From Tupaia tana (taxonomy: Eukaryota; Chordata; Mammalia; Scandentia; Tupaiidae), in the NCBI GenBank assembly GCA_026018925.1, contig JAKSZU010000025.1, positions 28,814,696 to 28,878,695 on the forward strand: a stretch of 64,000 nucleotides of DNA, given 5' to 3'. A program made the position numbers and the translations under genes. Position 1 is the stretch's first letter. Every line of letters starts with the position of its first letter. The notes beneath the pieces were generated by a model. That model saw only the letters and a program-made list of their open reading frames with translations. It was not told the DNA's origin and searched no databases. Below are positions 45,238 to 56,929 of the stretch, one piece after another.

Positions 45238-45623
45238 GCAAGATAGCCAGCACGTGTGTACAAGATAACCAGCACGTCTACAGGATAACCAGAACGTGTG
45301 TACAAGATAACCGGCACATCTGTACAAGATAACCGGCACATCTGTACAAGATAACTGGCACGTGTGTACAGGATAACTGGCACGTGTGTAAAAGATAACC
45401 GGCACGTCTGTACAAGATAACTGGCACGTGTGTACAATATAACCGGCATGTCTGTACAAGATAACTGGCATGTCTGTACAAGATAACCGGCACGTGTGTA
45501 CAAGATAACCGGCACGTGTGTACAGGATAACCAGAACGTGTGTACAAGATAACCGGCACATCTGTACAAGATAACCGGCACGTCTGTACAAGATAACTGG
45601 CACGTGTGTACAGGATAACCAAC
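45238..45623. repeat. Minisatellite, 21-22 bp unit, about 18 copies
   Basis: Units of the form 'caagataaccggcacgtgtg' plus 'ta', varying at a few positions (cggcacatc, ctggcacgtg, cagaacgtg). Minus-strand frames through it are open and repetitive in three frames; they are repeat effects. Confidence 0.95.
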
Positions 45624-45639
45624 TCAGTAAGATAGTTAT

Positions 45640-45975
45640 GAACAGAGGAGGACACGAAGTAGCCTGTGCAAATGTAAGGAAGGGTTTAACTCATGGAATT
45701 GCAAATAAAACCGTAGATCCCATTCATAACTCCAATTTGACAAAGGCAGGTGGAGCGAGAACAGCTCTGTCACGTGCAAAAAGCACCTGCTCTCTGGGCC
45801 CTGACCACGCGGGTGGCCACCGTCCGTTCACAGGCTGCGGGTGCTACACTTCAGAAAACTCGCGGTCGGGAAACAACTACAAACACAAATCTAGCTGGAA
45901 ACACGTTCTTTACGGCACTGTTCGCGAGAGCTGGTGAGCTGGAAGCGATTTAAGTGTACAATAGTGATCTCTCAG
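45640..45975 (+). mobile_element. Old L1 3' UTR, right part of a split L1
   Basis: 'tgcaaataaaaccgtagatc', 'gcgggtgctacacttcagaa', 'acgttctttacggcactgtt' and 'gagctggaagcgatttaagt' follow, well diverged, the order of an L1ME-type end ('aaatgcaaattaaaac ... ttcattgcagcattgttt ... ggaaacaacctaaatgtcc'). Confidence 0.5.
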
Positions 45976-46539
45976 CGGCCGAGCTCGGTGTCGTCTCCAC
46001 AGGGTGAGGCGTGACTCGGCTGTTCACGACCGTCTCGTCGCCCACTTGCACGTGGGAACGTGCTAGCCGTTGTGCTGTCAGAGCTGACTTGGTGAAGAGC
46101 AGTCCCAACGTCGCAGTGCTTCGCACAGCCGTCTGACAGAGCCAGAGATGACCGCTCTCCTCCCTGGGGCTGGCTGAGCACGCCAGCACTTCTCCACCCT
46201 GTGTCACCTCCTTGTCACGTGCAGGGGAGGAACACGCCAGGCAGACACGACTGGGGATTAAAATAACCCAGTGCTAACACAGCGCATGTCCTCTCAGCTC
46301 ACTCACAGTCATGTACCGAAGTCAAGGGCCACACTGGACTTGGAAGAACAGGCAGTGAGGTGTACCACAAGCTGGGAAGCAGGACCTGGACAGTGCCGAG
46401 CAGCACTGCTGACTGTAAGCCTGCATTGCTAGGCGTTGACAATGAAAACGCAACTTGTGAAAGGTTTGTTTGTGTATGTATGTGTGTGCGCCTGCGTGTG
46501 GTATCTGTGTAGTTGGACCAATAGATATAACTTTTATTC
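45976..46539. other. Unique spacer
   Basis: No repeat or gene recognised. Confidence 0.4.
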
Positions 46540-46760
46540 TTTTTCAAAATGTATTCATTTATGTCCTCCACAATCGAGAGACAGAGACAGAGAATATCTT
46601 CAACAGGGTCGCGATGCCTCAGCCCTCCTGCAGTCCCAGCCCTGGGCAGTGGGCACGTGTGCGTCTGGCACACTCAGGGGAGTCTCCGGACACGAGCCAG
46701 GACCCTCCATGGGGGCCAGCCTTCGGCGTGGGCAGCCCTGTGCCACTGCCACCCTGCTGG
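46540..46760 (-). mobile_element. Possible SINE of the 8.9-kb type
   Basis: 'tttttcaaaatgtattcatt', 'cgagagacagagacagagaa' and 'gggcagtgggcacgtgtgcg' then 'cgagccaggaccctccatgg' resemble the reverse of the element at 8,943-9,143. Boundaries and assignment uncertain. Confidence 0.35.
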
Positions 46761-49149
46761 ATACGGACAGGCCAAGGGCGTGCAGAGTGGCCGCAGTCCC
46801 CGGGGCCTCCAGGCAGCAGACGCAGATCCGCCGCGCTTTCTCCTAGCCACCTGCTGCTCTGTAATGGGAACTGAGTTCCAGTATTAAGGAAGAACAGCAG
46901 CAAAGAGACTCCTTGGACCTGTTTTCTTTTCCTGGGTAAATTTGAATAATGTGCTTATAACTGTTTGAAGTACGAACTTTATGGGTCTCTTAAGAAAGTA
47001 ATCCTTTAAATTTCCCTTTGCCATTTTTGACCATTCCAGTCTCTTCCTGTACGATTTTACTTGGGTCCTTAAACAGGTGAAATTGTCATTAAACTTCTGT
47101 TCGAGATGATTTCTTCGATGTCCAGCCCATTCCAGTAACTGGTGCTCAGCTCTTGTGATGGAATTTGATTAAATCACGTCGCTCCTCTTAAGGAAGACGC
47201 AGCGACGAAACAGGCGGCACTGCCTGTATTCTGAGCATGTGAGCAATGTCCCTGAAGAGGTTGAAGGCATGGCCTTTCCTCTTTTCTTCTCAACCACAAG
47301 TGTTCTTTAACAAAAGAAAACTGAACCTTGTGCATTTTTAATACTCAGCAATTGACTCCATTTTGCTTAACTAAAATTCTGAAGTTTGAAAATTACCTTG
47401 TTTCCCATTAAATTATTGTCCCTTAAAACTCCAGAGTGTTGGCGAGGGTGACCTCAGCCCGACTGCCTCTGAGCAGAGCTGGGCCCTGCCCTGAGCCTCC
47501 AGCCTGGGGCCTCGGTCATGGTGCCGCGGTAAATGAGTGGGCCTGCCCTGCATGGCCAGGTCTCCCCCAGACTCCCAGCCCAGCCTCTCACAGGACGTGT
47601 GTGTGTCAGAACGGGGCTGTCAGAGACGCACACGTCGGCGCCACGGGTCCTGCAGATTCTCGGTCTCTGTCAGGGTCCAGAGGACACTTTCTGCCACTGT
47701 GATTCAGGTTCGGGCTTTATGTAGACACTCTTCTGGGGAGCCCTCCCTGACTGCGGGCCGGGAGGGCTGCTTGTGCTTGAACTCCACCAGCTCATTCCGG
47801 AGCAGTGGTGAGGGCCGCCCAGTGTAGACTGGCCCTCGCCGAGAGGGTAGGCCACAGCAGCTCTGGCACCAGCGGGGAAGGAGGACCCGAGGCTTCACTC
47901 CGGGCCTTGGAGCTGCTCTGCCGTCAGCCTCCGGAGCACGTTCAGGTCTGAGGAAGGCAGGTGCGTAAGTTGTGCACTCCTTTCTCTCAATATTCATCTC
48001 CCTTTATTCAAAATCAGAAAAACCGTACCTGCATCCCGAGTTAAGGCGAAGACCGAGCCAGACGAAGCAGCAGGTCCGACAGGCATGGCAGGTGCCGGGA
48101 CTCGCCTGCGGTCGGCGCAGTCAGGGCCGCGGCGTGTCTGTGCTCGTGACTGGCAGTCTCCATCTCGCCCTGGACCACCTCGCCGCGGCCCACCTCCGTT
48201 CTGGAGATCCTACGCCCCATGTCCGAGTGCTGAGTTCCAGAAGGACTTCTTCCAGTGAACGCCCAGCGCGGACGTCATTCCAAAGGACACCTTGTTTTCC
48301 GTGCTCAGGCCAACAGCTGGAAATGTCCTCCTAACGGGGCGGTCGGCGCCCTCCTAACGGGGCCGTCTGCAAGCCCTTTCTCCTGCAGCACCTGCAAGTG
48401 ATCCCTAAAACACAGGAGCGCAAATACATACCGATCTGGGGGTCACAGGCATTTTCCCGTGTCGGAGACTGGGGACGTGTCATCACCCTCCTCCCCCCAG
48501 CCCAGGGACTGCCGTGGTTTCCAGACCTGATTTCAGCCGGGGGAGCGCCACGGCCCAGGCAGGGTCAGGGCTGTGCGGCTCCGGCTGAATTCGGGAGGGG
48601 CCCGGGGTGCACATGCTCCTTTCCCCACGCCCTGTCCCCAGAGCCACAGGAGCCTAGGCGTCGAGGTGCTGGCGGATGAAGATCTCGGTCTGTCACTTCA
48701 GCCCTGGTGACCTCAGCCAATGCGTCTGTGAAGCAGAGACTCTGCAAAGTGGGGGAAGCAGACGCAGCAGAGTACAGTAAAATGAAAAGCCGTCACTGCG
48801 GTGGCTTCATGGTTTACATGGAAACCAGGTCACCACTGTTGTGCGCCTTTGCAGAGTCAGAGGTCCGGGGCTCCGGGCCGAGGGGCCTCTGAGGAAAACT
48901 GACCAGGAGGGTCGGAGGTAAGTCTTAGAACTGCCCTCAGAGGAAGCGTAGGCCCAGAAGTGCTGGCCCGGCCTCCCGTAGCCAAGGGAAGGCATTCTGC
49001 AAAGCTGGGCACTGGCTTTGTTGGGGCTCAGAACACGACTCCCCAGATGTGGCACCTGGCATATCGGGAATTTTAAACCGAAGGAGACGGAGAAAACCCA
49101 GAAGCAGGAAAGCTAGTTTCCCGCCCTTCGCCCCCAGAGACCCTCAGGT
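46761..49149. other. Unique sequence without a recognisable gene
   Basis: 46.9-47.4 kb is AT-rich and 47.4-49.1 kb GC-rich with many CpGs. A 24-base near-duplication ('cctcctaacggggc') occurs at 48,330-48,365. Part of 47,705-47,790 ('cttctggggagccctccctg') may be an L2 scrap. No gene. Confidence 0.45.
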
Positions 49150-49320
49150 CTGAGGCGGGGTCGGACACACGTGGCGGTGTCAGGGTAGGACACGCGTCCC
49201 TCCACAGTAACTGAGGCGGGGTTGGACACGCGTGGCGGTGTCAGGGTAGGACATGCATCCCTCCACAGTAACTGAGGCGGGGTTGGACATGCGTGGCGGT
49301 GTCAGGGTAGGACACGCGTC
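49150..49320. repeat. 61-bp minisatellite, 2.8 copies
   Basis: 'ctgaggcggggt' starts at 49,150, 49,211 and 49,272, an exact 61-base period, each followed by 'ggcggtgtcagggtaggaca'. The third unit is cut short at 49,320. Confidence 0.94.
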
Positions 49321-51714
49321 TAGTGCTCCGGCCTGTCTGGAACACCAGTGCTCCTGCGTCTGTCACTCAGGGGGGCTCAGACCTCGGGACCACGACACCT
49401 GCGCTCTGTTATTTGATGTGTCCTCATCGCTGGCAGCTCGGGGCCTGTTCTGCAGGACCCGGCGAGGGAGAGGGCAGCGGGACCTGGGAGGACGCTTTCT
49501 CCTCCGGCAGAGGCCGAGTTTCTCACACCTGGTGCTGGTGAGGACCCTGGTGCAGAATCCCCCTCAGCGGCTTCCCGAGGTGCCCTTCCATCCTGGGGCA
49601 TCGAACGCCCCTCCCTTAGCGGTGAAGACCACCGATCTAGCCATTCTTCACAAGGGCTGGCTCCTCGCCACCTCCTGGGCTCTTCCCCTCCCACACGGAG
49701 ACTTTGGAAACTGCGGAGCAGAAACCTGCACCCCCTCATCCCAGCTCCTCCAGTTGTCATGGCAACCGCCATGTAGGCGAACCACGCAGCCGGGCCTCCC
49801 CGCTCCCCCTCTGCGATCCTCATGGTCTTCACACTTCCTTCCTTCAACCGTCTACACCCGTGGCGATCGCCAGGAACCCACACCTGTAGGAGTGTGGACT
49901 TCTGAGTCCCACAGTGACTCGATTCCCCTCCTTCCAGCCACTCCCTTCACAAGGCTTCAGGTTTCAGCCGCGTGACCGCCCTCGTAGTGGCCTGCCTGCC
50001 CCTCCAGTGCTCCACTCCCTTCCACATCCAGCTTCATTCTATCGGAGAGCAAAAGATTTCCCGGACATAAAGACAGAAAATCGTCTGCTGCTGCTGATGG
50101 TGCGTCTTTGACTGGGCTCATGTACAATGCATTCACCTGGGAAAATCCATCCGTATGCTGCAAAGACGTGCAGTGACTAACTGTAAACACAAATAAATGC
50201 TTAAAGTAAAAGTTCTGCTGGGGTCCTCCCATTTCTTACCCCTGTACCCCTTTGCTAGGACTGCCTAGTTTTGCATGGTCATCCTTTCAATATTGTAATT
50301 AAAGTCCTCTTTTCGTTCTGGTAAAGCTTGCCATTTGGAGAAAGAATGAAGGTGATATTTATCATCCTCTTTTTCCAAACTGGGACGCCCTTCCACTTCC
50401 GGTCCTGGTCTCCACACGTCTGAGCGCTTGCGGTCGCTGTGGCCTCGCCATCTCCGTTCTTTATTTCCTGTGAGAGCTATCCGTGATCAACCTCCAGCAC
50501 TCCTCGTCTGTCAGAAGAAATGGGTTTCAGGCTGGGTGTTCTGCCTCCCCTCCCAACCCCCCGTGCAGGGCGTCCTTCCTCACACGGGGACACGTGGACT
50601 TGGGAAGAGAGCAGGCAACGTGGGATTGTATCAAACTGCCCTCCGACACCTCGCAATGTTCTTTCTTGTTCTTTTCTTATTATTATGCTACAGCTGGGTG
50701 ACATAAACTTTCACCTGAATTTCTTACCTCTTGTGAAAGGATTTTAATACATGGATGGTTGCTCAAATTGGTGTTTCTATAATGAGACAAGGGCTGGCAG
50801 CTCCTGTTCTGCCATCTTGCCAACAGCACCCTTCAGATTCCCTCTACCCGACACTGTTTACCTGTGTATTACCTGCTTGTGTCGCCTGCACTTGGCTGCC
50901 ACCCCACGTCAGTGGGGCTTTGGCTTTCTCTGACACAGTTTAACACCTATTACTGAGTGAACAGGTAGACTAGAGCTAAGTTCTTCTCAGGCTCAGAGAC
51001 ACATACCTGATTGGACGGTTCTGAAAATTGTGGCAAAACCCTGTGTACTGTCATGACCGCTCTTCCAAGGACTCGGCTGGCTCTATGTGGCAATGTTAGA
51101 AAGTCACTAGCAATTTCCATGATAAAGCCCTTTCTCATGGACACATGACCTTTGCTTGGTCTCGTGGGCTGGTTACAATAAGCATAATTAAAGCAATAAA
51201 TAAAAATGCCATTAACCACACGGGACCCAGAATTCACTCCCAAGGGGGTTTCGTGGGTTCTGACCTCTGTTTCACTAAATACACATTTAAACAGAGGAAG
51301 GGAAGTGCGCATAAATAATTAATTAGTGTGTGTGTGTCCACTGGCTGTTGTCCTCTGTAATTGAAGGCCACAGCTTTTCTGAGGTGCAGGTCTTTCTGCT
51401 CCATGAAGCTGGAGATGATGCTACACTGTTGTTTGCAGATGCCAGCGCTGTTTGCAGTTTTGCCTGGTCCACTTTCAGCCAGAGAACTGTCTCCTCTCCT
51501 GAGTGTCGGTGCCGGGAGTGGGCGCTAGGACACAATTCTCCGTGGAGTGTCCGTATTTCTGCACAGCTTGCAAGTAGAAGCATCAACAGGCTTTTCTTAA
51601 CTACCTTTCAGGGCAAGTTTGTACAGCACAGACCTTGGAAGACAGAGATAATTCTCCCTTCAGAGCAAAATTTGGGCAGGCTTGCTTGTAGCCTATTATA
51701 AAAGATTTAAGTTT
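49321..51714. other. Unique sequence without a recognisable gene
   Basis: GC-rich to 50.0 kb, then mixed. A 240-codon frame crosses 49,253-49,975, but it starts inside the minisatellite, overlaps an open frame on the other strand and matches nothing known. A (TG)n patch lies at 51,326-51,338. Confidence 0.5.
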
Positions 51715-51965
51715 TAATTTTTCTCCAGAAGACGTGTATGTTCACCAAAGAGAGACAGAGAGACAGAGAGAGAAAAAGAAAAGGAGAAAGCACCTTTTAT
51801 GGGACTTGGCCATGCAACATTCCCTCCTCCTCCATCCTGTCAGGATTTTGAGCACCTATGTACATGCACCCAGCACGTTCTTCAAGTTGTTGGACTGGAG
51901 ATTTGAACCATGGTTGGGCATGTTGGAGCTGACTCCCTTAGCCACCTGGCTACTGGGCTGGTCCC
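51715..51965 (-). mobile_element. tRNA-derived SINE, diverged
   Basis: Minus strand: 'tttttctccagaagacgtgt', GAGACAGAGAG-rich section, 'acttggccatgcaacattcc', 'tcaggattttgagcacctat', 'gatttgaaccatggttgggc' and a head ending 'ctggctactgggctggtccc'. Confidence 0.85.
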
Positions 51966-52563
51966 CAAAATAGAGTTATTTTTTAAGTTTATTTAATGTC
52001 TTTCATAAGAAAGAAATAGGAACACACACACCCTAGAGGGGATCTTACCAAATGTGTTCTTCTCCATGCTGGACAACGCCCAGAGTGTCTGGACAGCCCT
52101 GGGTCTGCCTGGGCCTCTCTGTGTTCCTGTCTTGCACAGGGCTCCACCTCCTGCACTGCCATGGTTGAGCCCACCTGGAGATGAGCTTGCGGTTCCTTTT
52201 CCATAACCTGCTGTGTGCACAGGTGTTCCTGATCCCTTCACATGTCTCCGTGAGAACCGAGGCTTAGGGAACTGGCCCGTGAAGATGATAATATACCATT
52301 GTTGCTGTTGCTAAGTTGTTTTCCTTTCTGACTCAAGAATCTTGTGTCTTCTGACAACATTCATGAAAGTTTGGCAGGTTAACTTGCTAACTTGCAGAGA
52401 GTATGAAACTCTACACCTTTACAGTCTTGACAGTTAAAATTCGGTAATTTCTTGTCAACTAGGCAGCATCTGTGTGGTAAAAACTAGGCTGGTGACTAGG
52501 ATGAGAAAGGGTCTGAAAACCAGGTTTCAGAACATTTGAAGGGACCCAAAAATTCAGCCTAAA
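51966..52563. other. Unique spacer
   Basis: No repeat or gene recognised. Confidence 0.4.
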
Positions 52564-52867
52564 GAACAAAAGGTCAGGGACCAGCAGATGGCATAAAGAT
52601 TACATTGCTGGACTCCCATGTAGTAGATCACGGTTTGAGACCCAGAACCAGTGGCTTAAAACTCATTCTGGGTGCGTGTGCATGCTTCTCTAAGATCCCA
52701 AGAGAAGAATGGAGGAGAAGGGATCACAGCGTGGCCATCCTTCCTGGGGGGGATTTCTCACTTCCTATCTCTCTGTCTCTCTCACTCTCTTTCCGGCGAG
52801 CTCATGCACCATGTAGCAAAAATCTCTCTTTAAAAAAAAAAAGAAAAGAAAAGAGAACAAAAGGCCA
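52564..52867 (+). mobile_element. Full-length tRNA-derived SINE with target duplication
   Basis: 13-base flanks 'gaacaaaaggtca' (52,564-52,576) and 'gaacaaaaggcca' (52,855-52,867). Head 'gggaccagcagatggcataa', B box 'ggtttgagacccag', body 'gatcccaagagaagaatgga', 'gcgtggccatccttcctggg', tail 'accatgtagcaaaaatctct' and an A-rich run. One mismatch between the flanks suggests moderate age. Confidence 0.92.
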
Positions 52868-53634
52868 CGGGGAAGTGTAAAAGCATATTCTAGACGACAG
52901 GTCTCGTGAGGTCAGGGTAGAGGTTTCTGTGTGGGATTTTCCAGGTCTTTAAGCCATTCTCATACTTCCCTCCATTCGGCTGACATCTCCTGAAAGCAGA
53001 GCTCCAGGCTAGAGAGAAACAGGACACACACGGGGCACTGGGAGAGCCCGGCCACACGCCCTTCCTCCAGCCGTCCACTCAGCGCACAGCCACCTCGCCT
53101 CTTCTCGGTGTGGTGCTGGCTGTGGGAGGTTTTCTGGAGGAACGGTGATTCGGCAACGTCAGACACAACTGATGTTGCTCAGGAACAGGACGGCGGTTGT
53201 GCTTGTCAAACGTCTCAGGAAATAGGCACCCCTGAGCTCCTACCAGGAAAAACACTTGCTTGAAAATGAAATCAGGTTCCTTAAGAGATGACTCCAAGCA
53301 CAGAACTCAGGGGTGGAGGCTGTGGTAAGAGGGAGCATCGAAACCATTTGCATGCAGGCCTGAGACTAAGTAGTTGTGAGGCTTGTCCTCAAGGCAGAAT
53401 GCAAATAACTCTAACCTAGACACAAGAACCCGGAGCTGTAAGGAACCTCAGGAGCAGGTGGAGGAAGAGGCAGCGCTGACGGCGGCCTTGCTGTGGGCCA
53501 GTCCGCGCTGCGCCAAGCGGACATCTACAGCTGAAAACACAGGGTCTTTACTGACAGTCCGCCGAGCTTATTTCCTACCACCAGGTGTACTTTTAAGTAT
53601 CTATTATGGTAAAGAAAAACTTTAAGATTAGCAA
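52868..53634. other. Unique spacer
   Basis: No repeat or gene recognised. Confidence 0.4.
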
Positions 53635-53945
53635 TTGCCTCCACTTCATTTAATTTCTTTTGATAAATTCCAATAAAATGAAGCATGCTTAAGGAAAACA
53701 CTGCTTATAGCGTGATTCCACTTAGAAAGCATTTACTCATCTGTCATCTGTCTATATTTCTAAATAAATAACCACCTGGAGCCGTATTCGTCTAAAATAT
53801 CGATGGCTGGTCTTGGGTGGGATAATCGATGTGATGTGCAACTCGCCAAACTTGTGCAGATGACCTTCACTTGAATTCACAACAAGCATACATGATTTTC
53901 TTAAAACAACATGCTTCTTGGGAGAAAAATGAAAGATTGCTGGTG
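53635..53945 (+). mobile_element. Old L1 3' end
   Basis: 'acactgcttatagcgtgatt' 'ccacttagaaag', 'gatggctggtcttgggtggg', 'ataatcgatgtgatgtgcaa' and 'acaagcatacatgattttct' keep the order of an old L1 3' UTR ('gctgttgatctctgggtggggat..tgggtgatt..atgagcatgtatta' type), sense strand. Confidence 0.55.
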
Positions 53946-55315
53946 AGTCGCTCCCAGATGGAGTGAGACAGACATTAGCGAGTGGTCAGTCAGCAGGGAG
54001 GGCTTCCTGAAACAGGAACCTTAAACTCAGGGCAGCCGAGACCAGAGTGAGCTCGGCTAGCCCAGGCTCTGCAGGGCCTGCGAGGAACACGAGGGCTGGC
54101 TCCGGGGAGGACTGAGTCTCACCTGGTGTCTGGTCTGTACCCTCACGTGCCAAAACGCCTTGAAGCACATCACTGGCACGCGTGACCAGTCTGGAGGACG
54201 CAGGTCTGACATAGAGCACATTAACCTCGCTTGAGTCCTCTGCAAAAATGGCTTCAGAGAATCCCCGGACTGTGCCACTAGAAACACAGAGTGCGAACTC
54301 CTCTCAGACCTGGTCTCTCCCTCCTCGATGCCACGTCACGGAAGCTGGGTGGGGCCTGGGCTGTTCTGCGCCTGTAATTGTAAACTGGCCACGGATACGC
54401 CTGGCACTCTCTGCGGAGTTGTGTCGGGGGGGGGGGGGGAAACGGCTCTGAGAGCCCAAGTAGCATGTCTGCGGTCACCGGACAGTGAGCTGCATGGGGC
54501 TGGATGCCATGTTCTGACCCTGCTTCGAGTCCTTCCACTGCAGCTTGCCACACCCCAGAGTGCGAACCACTGGGAGCCCCCGGGGTTGGGGTGGGCGGGC
54601 ACAGATCTGTTCCTGCTGCAGCTTTCTGGGGTGTCTGGGGAATTGCACTTCCACGCACAAACAGAACCACCAGAAATCCAAGACCCAGCTTCTGGGAATC
54701 TGAAGAGAAGTGGCCACTGGTTGGTGACCTTGGCATTGAGCTGGCTGAATCTGCCCGAGGCGCTGCCTGGAGCCGGGGCTCCGGCCTGACAAAGTTTCTC
54801 ATCTGCCCCAGGAACCTGGGTGAGTGTGAGGTTGCCCCTTAGCTGGGAATCCCCCACAGGCAGAGGGTTTTGACTAGGCCTTGATGCTAATTAAACTGTT
54901 TTCAGGGCCTAATGGATTGTCTGTGATGTACACTTCGTAATGACCACCAGATGGTCTCCCAGTGCTAATGAGGGGCGCATAATGACTCCCAGATTTGCAG
55001 TGCCAGCCGGGAAGCCGGGAAGCCGGCATGCTGTCAGCCAGACTCTCAGCAGAACTCGCACTCCCCAGGCGGGCCGCCACGCCAGCGCCCTCGGCAACAG
55101 TGAGCAGGGGCTGCCACAACGGTCCTCCGTGCTCTCGACAGGCGGGCTCACGGCACCGGCCTCGAGTGCTGGCACAGCGGGCACGAGGGCTGAAGTGCTC
55201 TCCCATCAGAGGCCGTCACGGTGGGAACGGATCCAGAGTCCAGACCGGCCCACTGCGGACGCACGCGAGAACCTTTCTTCATCTTAACAAAATAAGTAAA
55301 ACAACTCTCCTTTGG
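53946..55315. other. GC-rich unique sequence
   Basis: Overlapping open frames on both strands reach 174 codons; none is recognisable. A run of 14 G lies at 54,426-54,439. A short direct repeat 'gggaagccgggaagccgg' lies at about 55,008. No mobile element recognised. Confidence 0.5.
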
Positions 55316-55416
55316 GCCAGCAAGTACCGTGGTGGTTGAAGGCTCTGTGTCCCCCGTGGCCAACGGCACAGCTTGAGTCCCAGACCTGGCAGCCTGAAAA
55401 TCGCATGGGGCACGTG
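55316..55416 (+). mobile_element. Head part of a tRNA-derived SINE
   Basis: 'ttgggccagcaagtaccgtg', 'ggtggttgaaggctctgtgt', B box 'gcttgagtcccag' and 'acctggcagcctgaaaatcg' are the head of the main family. The body that should follow has been amplified into the next feature. Confidence 0.85.
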
Positions 55417-55625
55417 TGTGTGTGTCGGAAATCCTGAGGGGGCTGGGGAGACCGGGCTGCGGCGTGGATGTGTGTGTCGGGAATCCTGGGGGGGCTGGGG
55501 AGACCGGGCTGCGGTGTGGATGTGTGTGTCGGGAATCCTGAGGGGACTGGGGAGGCCGGGCTGCGGTGTGGATGTGTGTGTCGGGAATCCTGAGGGGGCT
55601 GGGGAGGCCGGGCTGCGGCGTGGGC
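55417..55625. repeat. 52-bp minisatellite, 4 copies, made from a SINE body
   Basis: 'atcctg' anchors at 55,431, 55,483, 55,535 and 55,587 give an exact 52-base period. The unit ('gtgtgtcgggaatcctgagg', 'ctgcggcgtgg') lines up with the SINE body 'cgtgcccaagatcctgaggg ... ttgcagcatgg', so the array is a local expansion of SINE sequence. Confidence 0.93.
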
Positions 55626-56271
55626 ACCCCTCGCTGTCCCCTCGTTCTCTGGCAGGCACATCCGCCCTGTGTGGAAACTTCCTATCTGCTGATGATACTA
55701 TGTAAGGCAATACCTCTGACTGAATCAATGCTATTCATGCTGGAAAGGTCATTTGGTATGCTGTACCGATACACAGTGATCCCATGTAAGAGGAGTTACG
55801 TCTCTGCAGGAAAAAAAGGATATATAGACAAACAAAAAGAGGAGCAGAAAATGAAGAAATTAAAGAAAATAAGGAAAAGGGTAGAAAAATGTTTAAAAAG
55901 GTGCGGGGAGCCACCCAGGCTCTGCACCTAAACCCATCTGCCTAACTCTGTTTTGGCTGAATGAGCTTGTCTAGGGACCACTCGCATCTGCTTAAAATCG
56001 TCCTTACGTATTTCTCTTCCGGCTCTCACTCTTTTTATCTCCATCTTGTTGGCATGTAGGCACCCTTAGCAAAAAGGCACATCTAACATAAAAGCAATTC
56101 TAACATTTCTGTATATTCAATTAAGATTCATCAAAATTGCAATTTTAATAAATAATAAACATATGAAAAAGATGATCTCAGCAAACTACTTACAGATATT
56201 TGGAGAACTGTGCTTAAAAATGGGTTTAGGTGAAGTGCTTGTCATAGCTTATGTAGAAGCGAGCAGTTTGA
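55626..56271. other. Unique spacer, AT-rich
   Basis: 55,810-55,900 is strongly A-rich on the plus strand. No gene or assigned repeat. Confidence 0.4.
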
Positions 56272-56609
56272 CTCCAGTCTCTTCTCTTTCTTTTCTCTTT
56301 TCTTTCTTTATTTCTCTCTCTCTCTGTGTGTCTGTCTTTCTTTCTTTTTTCTTTTTTTTTTTGAGAGATTTTTGCTATAGGGAGCATACACTTGTTGGAG
56401 AGACAGAGACAGGAAGAGAGAAATCACACCCCATGGGTGAGGACCACACCACAATCCCTTCTCCTCTATTATCTTCTTGGGATTTTGGGCATGCATACAC
56501 ACACGTCTGGCATGAGTTTTAAGTTGGCAGTTCCAGGACTCAAACCACGGTTGACGACATGGGAGTCCGATGATGTAACCATTATGCCATCTGCTGGTCC
56601 CTCCAGTCT
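56272..56609 (-). mobile_element. tRNA-derived SINE with expanded pyrimidine tail
   Basis: Repeats 'ctccagtct' at 56,272-56,280 and 56,601-56,609 flank it. The tail side is an 80-base TTTC/TCTC/TG tract (56,281-56,362), then 'tgagagatttttgctatagg', 'gggattttgggcatgcatac' and a head ending 'ccatctgctggtcc'. Confidence 0.9.
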
Positions 56610-56929
56610 TTTTTTTTTTTTTTGACATGGCTCCACTCATATCAGTATAAAGCATAAGTGATTACTTATCTGCACACACACACACATACAGTCCTATACA
56701 TGTATACATACACGTGTAACATATGTACACACATATATGTATATCCCATTAGACTTACTAAGTATATCTTACATTTGTATTCATACAGTTAAGTGAGCAG
56801 AAATGAGATTTTAATTTAAAATCTATACACTGAATGGAAACGATGCATGGCTAGGAATGCCAGAACATTACTTGAACCCTGACTGGTATTTGGTCCCACT
56901 GGTTAATGCTGATTTTGCAGGTATTGCTG

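Noticed and set aside
45238..45623. CRISPR-like short regular repeats
   Set aside because: Repeats are contiguous without unique spacers, and the surroundings are mammalian L1. It is a minisatellite.
49253..49975. 240-codon open frame on the plus strand
   Set aside because: Starts inside a 61-bp minisatellite, overlaps a 168-codon frame on the other strand and has no family similarity.
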